From Kmv42 sp040757455 (GTDB lineage Bacteria; Nitrospirota; Thermodesulfovibrionia; Thermodesulfovibrionales; SM23-35), in the NCBI GenBank assembly GCA_040757455.1, contig JBFLXE010000102.1:1-10047 (forward strand): a stretch of 10,047 nt of DNA, read 5' to 3'. Below are positions 5,773 to 10,047 of this stretch, piece after piece; position 1 is the stretch's first letter; each line of letters begins with the position of its first letter. The position numbers were made by a program, and so were the translations under genes. The notes beneath the pieces were generated by a model. It was given only the letters and a program-made list of their open reading frames with translations. It was not told the origin of the DNA and made no database searches.

Positions 5773-8700
5773 TCAGTTTTCTGAAATAACACTAATACAG
5801 AAAGCGCCAGCATTATCTTCAGTAGACTCTTTGAGGAAACCTTTCCATAATTCCACCTTGTCATTTACAAAAAAACTCACTTTCCCATCGTCAGGGGTCC
5901 TGAATTTTATGTTATATGTATGCGTTGCGCTATATTGACTGTCTAAAAGACGTATAGGGTTTATAATCTTTATCAATTCATAAGGAATTTCTTTTCCTTT
6001 GCTGTCGTATAGCACAAGACGGAAGTCTAATATTAATGATTTTTTCTTATCAATCCGATAATGCTGTTTTGAATCTGGAATCCGACTGGTAGTATGATTA
6101 AATCGCCAGAATGGATCTTGACCTCCCCCAAGCCCGTTTAGTGAATACCTGCTTCCTCTATAAAAACCAGAGAAGGTAATGAATCCTGAAATTTGCAGAA
6201 TAACCTCTTTTCTGGCAGAGAACTGAATCCCACGCGAAGTAATGTCTGGAAGTCGCTTGAATCCAACAGGCAATAAAAATTCTCCTGTATATTTCTTACT
6301 ATCGCCTTCTAAAGGTATGGAGTCGCCGAGGGGAATATTATCATCAGGTTTGTCGAAAGAACTCCCACAAAATTCTACAGTTTGCTTTCCACCAATATTA
6401 TTTTTATTCATCTTCAACACATAGACTCTTAAAAACCCCCAATACTCCTTATTTAATCTATCAGGAATCTTGATTTTAAACCCTTTTAATTGATACTTAT
6501 CTTCATTTGCTTCTAATACTAATGCATTCTGTAGAAGAGAATAATACCTTACCCGTGTTATAATATTTTTGTTTTTGTGTTCATGGTTGCCTATGCCATA
6601 TATTTCTATCTTTTCATGCGGCGTGGAAGGCTCATTACGTTCACCTACGAATTTATTCTTGAATCCTTGCCACTCATAATATGCATCTGCATACCGTGGT
6701 TCTGTGCCATCCCACTTATGGGAAATCAAGGAACCTATTAGTATAATCATAAATTCCTCTTCTATGGGTTCTTTAAACATGACTTCAGCATGAGTGGGAT
6801 GGCCGCAAAGATGAAACTCAACATCTGGAACCGAATTTAGAATCATAATGATTTCGTTTTTTCTACATGAAACAGGAGTCTCGAATTCAGCTACCACTAC
6901 TTCTTTTTCTTCATTTTTTTTGTCTTTTTCCTTTATAGGCCGGAACTCTTCTACCTCGGTTGGCTTAATTAGCGTATCTCCTCCAAATGTTGGTAGTGAT
7001 AGAATGACGGGGATAAGAAATAGATACATTACCAGAATCGTATATCCTAAACGTGTAGAATAAAAAAGGCTCAGAAGATGGTATAGCAGCAGTATCAGAC
7101 AAAAAAGGCTGGATATTTCTATCAAAGATGCATTCCAAAAAAAGGAAGTGAAAGACAAAAGGAAGAGTGCAAATAAGAGAGACAATTTATAGAAACGAAA
7201 TGGTTCACCTATTACCTTAGTTCTGATGTCGAGAAACACCGAAATTATAACCAGGCATAAAGCCATAACACACAAAAGCATCTGGAAGAATGTTAAGACA
7301 AGAAATTTGGCAAGGATTGCCCAAATTCCTAAAAATGGTAAACTTTCGAGAAACGCAGGAATAATACGGCTTGCCCAAATATATCTATGATAGTCATAAC
7401 ATATAGCAATGCGGTATAGGCGATTCAACCAACCTATTTTCTTGCATAAATCTAGGCCAGAGATGGCAGGAAGCAACAAAAAAGAGCCAAATAAAGCAAT
7501 TCCAAAAATAAAAAAATCTTTGTTCGGTTCAATAAATATCTTGTTCCATGGTTTACCTCCTAAAGATGGAGTAGCCAAAAGATTTAAAATACAGATGAGA
7601 ATGTTTATGCTAAATAGAGCAAGAAGAATGGAAGTGGAAAGTTTAAGCCAATTCCACACACCAGGATAAAAAATAGATAAAAATATCTTATCTCCTCTCG
7701 CTACTTTCTTAATTTCTTTTTCCCCAAGAGTTAAAAATGTATAACCATTTTCAGAAAATGACAGGATCTCCTTAGATTCAGTCTTGGAATCCAACTCAGT
7801 TTCCAACACATGAGCCTTAATATCTTTATATCTTGGATTTGTTTTAAGATTATGATTTACAATTTGTTTGGAGACCTTTTTAAACAATGGGTTGCTGAGA
7901 CACCCCATGTATATCGCTTTATATACATCTTCGATGATGATGGGGGAAACTATTATTTGGCCTGTAATTTCCTCTATAAGTTGGTCTATGCTATTCACAG
8001 GGACTAATTTAATATCTCTATCAAGAGCATGGCAATTTTCAAATTGGCTGTCAAATGGCAGTACAACTTTGCTGAAAAATTTTTGCTGTTTTACTTCATT
8101 AAATATTTTGTTTACCCCTGATGCTGCGCTAATCTTAAGAGGAATATCTTCTACGGCTCTGGTAGCAACTGAAACGTACTTTTTTTTCTCCCAATTTCCT
8201 TCGTTCGGTATTTGATCAAAGTTAAAGCTCCCAGTCGTCAAAACATCATAGGGCAACAAGATGTCTTCTGCTTTTAATTTTCTATTTTTGGATCTCTTCG
8301 CTATTTCCTGTGGATAAGCATCTTCAACAAGCAACCGATTCAATCTTGTTAGCTCATCCTCCAGAATGTTTTTTGCAAGGAATGCTTTAGTTTCTTTGGA
8401 AAAAACAACATTTGTAAAGACCTTATTATCATAAAGAGGTATTTTAAGTAACTCATTAAAAGCTTTTGCGAGAGTATCAAGAAATTCTTGTAAAATTGCT
8501 TCACCATCCTTATAATTATCAATTTTCTGCTGAATTGGTTGCGGTAATTTTCCTTTAAGATAAAGAGAAACAGCATCCGATGTTTTCCATGCATCTCTCA
8601 GTTTACCTACGAGTTTGGTAGAATCTTTAAAGTCATCCACACTAAACAGCGAAGGATTTCTGAACACCTTTATCTGATCTTCTTTAACCAGATATCTCAA

Positions 8701-9303
8701 AATAGATGTGATTTGCAAAGAAACGACCAAAAATGAGAAGCTGTCTCCCTTTAAGGAATAAAATTTGCTTATGAGGGAGTCTTGCCATTCAACGAAAATG
8801 TTATCCTCCGCTTTCCTGACAAGATATTGAGGTATCCCGCATTTTTTGATAAGATAATATCTGGCAAGCTTTTTACAATTATTAATATTATCAATGTCCT
8901 CTCTTTTTATATTTTTGGGGAGTTTCTGAGGATCATTTGGTTTTAAGGAAGTTTGAAGGGTACCAATAAAACCGACTTTGTTGACGACTACAACAAAATA
9001 GGAAAATATCTGGTAATTTACATCATACAACTTCTTCCAGCATTGGTACTCGTCGGCTAATCGTTTCCAAAAGTTGTTTTTCCATTCCACCATGTCATCT
9101 GGTAGCAAAACTCTTTGTCCTTTTTCGTCGCGAAGTTCGCGAAGAGTATGGGCGTGGATTTGCACAAAATTTAAAAATTCATAATTGTACGGCAGAGGAT
9201 GCGTGAAATCTTCTAACCAGTCCAACGCGTCATTCATATCACCTATAAAATCCGCTTCATTTATTTTATCTATATCTGCCAATCTAAGATCTTCTGGTAG
9301 CAT
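5773..9303 (-). CDS. Giant membrane protein: cytoplasmic region, seven membrane segments, exported LecA-like C-terminus; function unknown
   Basis: The product has 1176 residues and I do not recognise the full-length family. Residues 1-540 lack a signal peptide and look soluble and mostly helical, with no enzyme motif I can name. Seven hydrophobic segments lie at about 553-577, 596-616, 647-670, 672-692, 706-724, 728-749 and 753-772. The basic loops 618-646 and 692-705 put the N-terminus in the cytoplasm and the C-terminus outside. A Lys/Glu-rich linker (787-801) leads to a beta-rich exported part. Its last ~155 residues (from about 1018) follow the pattern of LecA/PA-IL-type lectin domains: GIQFSARKEVILQISGFITF near the start, then VND (1146-1148) and EDNAGAF (1162-1168), where LecA carries its calcium- and sugar-binding Asp and Asn residues. 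Start ATG 9303 has AAGGA eight bases before it. The zinc-motif gene lies 54 bp upstream on the same strand, so the two are probably co-transcribed. The gene is markedly A/T-rich compared with the left part. Sensing or attachment at the cell surface coupled to a cytoplasmic response is my inference. Confidence 0.85.
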   Translation of the reverse strand: MLPEDLRLADIDKINEADFIGDMNDALDWLEDFTHPLPYNYEFLNFVQIHAHTLRELRDEKGQRVLLPDDMVEWKNNFWKRLADEYQCWKKLYDVNYQIFSYFVVVVNKVGFIGTLQTSLKPNDPQKLPKNIKREDIDNINNCKKLARYYLIKKCGIPQYLVRKAEDNIFVEWQDSLISKFYSLKGDSFSFLVVSLQITSILRYLVKEDQIKVFRNPSLFSVDDFKDSTKLVGKLRDAWKTSDAVSLYLKGKLPQPIQQKIDNYKDGEAILQEFLDTLAKAFNELLKIPLYDNKVFTNVVFSKETKAFLAKNILEDELTRLNRLLVEDAYPQEIAKRSKNRKLKAEDILLPYDVLTTGSFNFDQIPNEGNWEKKKYVSVATRAVEDIPLKISAASGVNKIFNEVKQQKFFSKVVLPFDSQFENCHALDRDIKLVPVNSIDQLIEEITGQIIVSPIIIEDVYKAIYMGCLSNPLFKKVSKQIVNHNLKTNPRYKDIKAHVLETELDSKTESKEILSFSENGYTFLTLGEKEIKKVARGDKIFLSIFYPGVWNWLKLSTSILLALFSINILICILNLLATPSLGGKPWNKIFIEPNKDFFIFGIALFGSFLLLPAISGLDLCKKIGWLNRLYRIAICYDYHRYIWASRIIPAFLESLPFLGIWAILAKFLVLTFFQMLLCVMALCLVIISVFLDIRTKVIGEPFRFYKLSLLFALFLLSFTSFFWNASLIEISSLFCLILLLYHLLSLFYSTRLGYTILVMYLFLIPVILSLPTFGGDTLIKPTEVEEFRPIKEKDKKNEEKEVVVAEFETPVSCRKNEIIMILNSVPDVEFHLCGHPTHAEVMFKEPIEEEFMIILIGSLISHKWDGTEPRYADAYYEWQGFKNKFVGERNEPSTPHEKIEIYGIGNHEHKNKNIITRVRYYSLLQNALVLEANEDKYQLKGFKIKIPDRLNKEYWGFLRVYVLKMNKNNIGGKQTVEFCGSSFDKPDDNIPLGDSIPLEGDSKKYTGEFLLPVGFKRLPDITSRGIQFSARKEVILQISGFITFSGFYRGSRYSLNGLGGGQDPFWRFNHTTSRIPDSKQHYRIDKKKSLILDFRLVLYDSKGKEIPYELIKIINPIRLLDSQYSATHTYNIKFRTPDDGKVSFFVNDKVELWKGFLKESTEDNAGAFCISVISEN

Positions 9304-9357
9304 ACCGAGATTCCTTTAAGAATTTAACAAGCTTATTTTTTTATTTTCATTCTCATT

Positions 9358-10047
9358 CTATACTTCTGAGATAGAATTTACCTCCCATTGGAGATTTCTC
9401 TGATCCAGGGCATTCTTGATTTTTGGCCAATCCTCTTCTTTTATCAAAAACATCCCATCTGAATTACATTGCAAATCAAAACTAAATTTTTTTTCGCAAA
9501 TTAGTTTTACAGAAAGACTTTTATAAATTTTTGTTTTTTCAGCCTCTTCAATCTTGTGATCTGGTGATTGAAGATGAACTCTCCCAAAAAATATAGCAGT
9601 CTGATAATTTGTCTTCGTACGCCAGGAAAAAGAGATGGCACAACAGATTTTTATTTTTTTTTCTCGGAAAACAAACTCTCTGTCTTCTGCGGCGTATGGG
9701 CTTCCTTTTTCATATTCCTTCTTCTCTTGAGGAGAAGAGCAGAGGGTAGGGGTAAGGAGAGAAAATTTTCGACGAAGACAATCTAATATAGCGTCAGCGA
9801 TATCTCCATAATGTGGGGCATTAACGGTACTACCATTTGCTAGGAGTTCTTCTTGATCCGACGTTGCGTCAGGTAATTCAGAATCAGGAATTACCGACAA
9901 AGTCTTCCATTTGTCTAGTTTCTTTTGACAGTGAAGACATTTTTGTAAATGCTCTCGTTCAGATAAACTTAGGACTGAGATGTCCTCTTTAGATGCTCTA
10001 AGTATAGTTCCAAGAGAGACACAATCACGTGTCTTCTCTTGATAATT
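9358..10047 (-). CDS. zf-HC2/ZAS-type putative anti-sigma protein, 5' end beyond the window
   Basis: The frame stays open to the right edge, giving 229 visible residues. A TTG at 9900 could be read as a start, but the segment before it (9901-10047) holds a clear zinc-binding motif, so the true start lies outside. Counting from the edge, Cys9 is followed by 23 residues and then His33-x3-Cys37-x2-Cys40, the zf-HC2/ZAS pattern of zinc anti-sigma factors (known members have about 24-25 residues in the gap). The context SLSEREHLQKCLHCQKKL is typical. Such proteins bind and restrain an ECF sigma factor, usually encoded just upstream, here off the window. No membrane segment is seen, so this would be a soluble form. 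The ~130-residue C-terminal part is beta-rich and unassigned. Residues near FSLLTPTL come from DNA resembling a dispersed repeat. The membrane protein follows 54 bp downstream. Confidence 0.75.
   Translation of the reverse strand, partial: NYQEKTRDCVSLGTILRASKEDISVLSLSEREHLQKCLHCQKKLDKWKTLSVIPDSELPDATSDQEELLANGSTVNAPHYGDIADAILDCLRRKFSLLTPTLCSSPQEKKEYEKGSPYAAEDREFVFREKKIKICCAISFSWRTKTNYQTAIFFGRVHLQSPDHKIEEAEKTKIYKSLSVKLICEKKFSFDLQCNSDGMFLIKEEDWPKIKNALDQRNLQWEVNSISEV
9721..9770. repeat. Possible dispersed repeat inserted in the zinc-motif gene
   Basis: The minus strand reads CTCCTTACCCCTACCCTC and then a purine/pyrimidine-skewed hairpin (plus strand CTTCTC at 9721-9726, loop TTGAG, GAGAAG at 9732-9737). 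The encoded SLLTPTL is the peptide signature of widespread bacterial dispersed repeats that translate as LTPTLSP. If real, a copy has entered the gene in frame at the junction between its zinc domain and its C-terminal domain. Only one copy lies in this window, so the identity rests on likeness. Confidence 0.35.

Noticed and set aside
6242..8215. Rightward frames of 60-115 codons over the giant membrane protein gene
   Set aside because: They mirror hydrophobic or lysine-rich stretches of the opposite strand and have no independent support.
9358..9900. Complete 180-residue gene starting at TTG 9900
   Set aside because: The frame remains open to the window edge and the upstream part holds the ordered zinc ligands, so this TTG is internal.

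Overview
The window is bacterial DNA (no introns, Shine-Dalgarno starts, overlapping genes). It reads as the maintenance and replication module of a plasmid-like or integrated mobile replicon, joined through a scarred region to an unrelated accessory locus. The species cannot be fixed from the sequence. Base composition is moderate on the left and visibly more A/T-rich on the right. A zinc-binding anti-sigma-type protein beside a giant membrane protein would suit an environmental lineage rich in ECF sigma factors, but that is a weak inference.

Left part (1-4755), nearly all read leftward: parA with an N-terminal MerR-like DNA-binding domain, then parB overlapping its 3' end, then a large primase-helicase of the D5/P4-alpha kind (zinc ribbon, TOPRIM, SF3 helicase). 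A near-consensus sigma-70 promoter lies before parA. Between parB and the primase lies a composite unit present twice, 112 bp apart. Each unit carries a perfect 21-bp palindrome resembling the ParB target parS, plus a 31-bp direct repeat. Three perfect 9-bp tandem repeats sit just beyond the primase stop. Together these look like a partition system with its own centromere and a replication initiator.

Middle (4756-5772): a divergent rightward gene with an unidentified body and a C-terminal tail like those of the Rpn/DUF4351 transposase-like nucleases runs into the severed 5' fifth of an OPT-family oligopeptide transporter gene on the opposite strand. The two meet near 5330 and each looks cut there, so this is probably a rearrangement junction.

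Right part (5773-10047), read leftward: a gene entering from the right edge encodes a soluble protein with a zf-HC2/ZAS zinc motif. After 54 bp comes an 1176-residue protein with a ~540-residue cytoplasmic region, seven predicted membrane segments and a ~400-residue exported region whose last ~155 residues resemble LecA/PA-IL-type lectin domains. The pair probably forms an operon in which a sigma-factor/ZAS switch controls or senses through the membrane protein. I recognise no described system with this exact layout; it is the best candidate for something new here.
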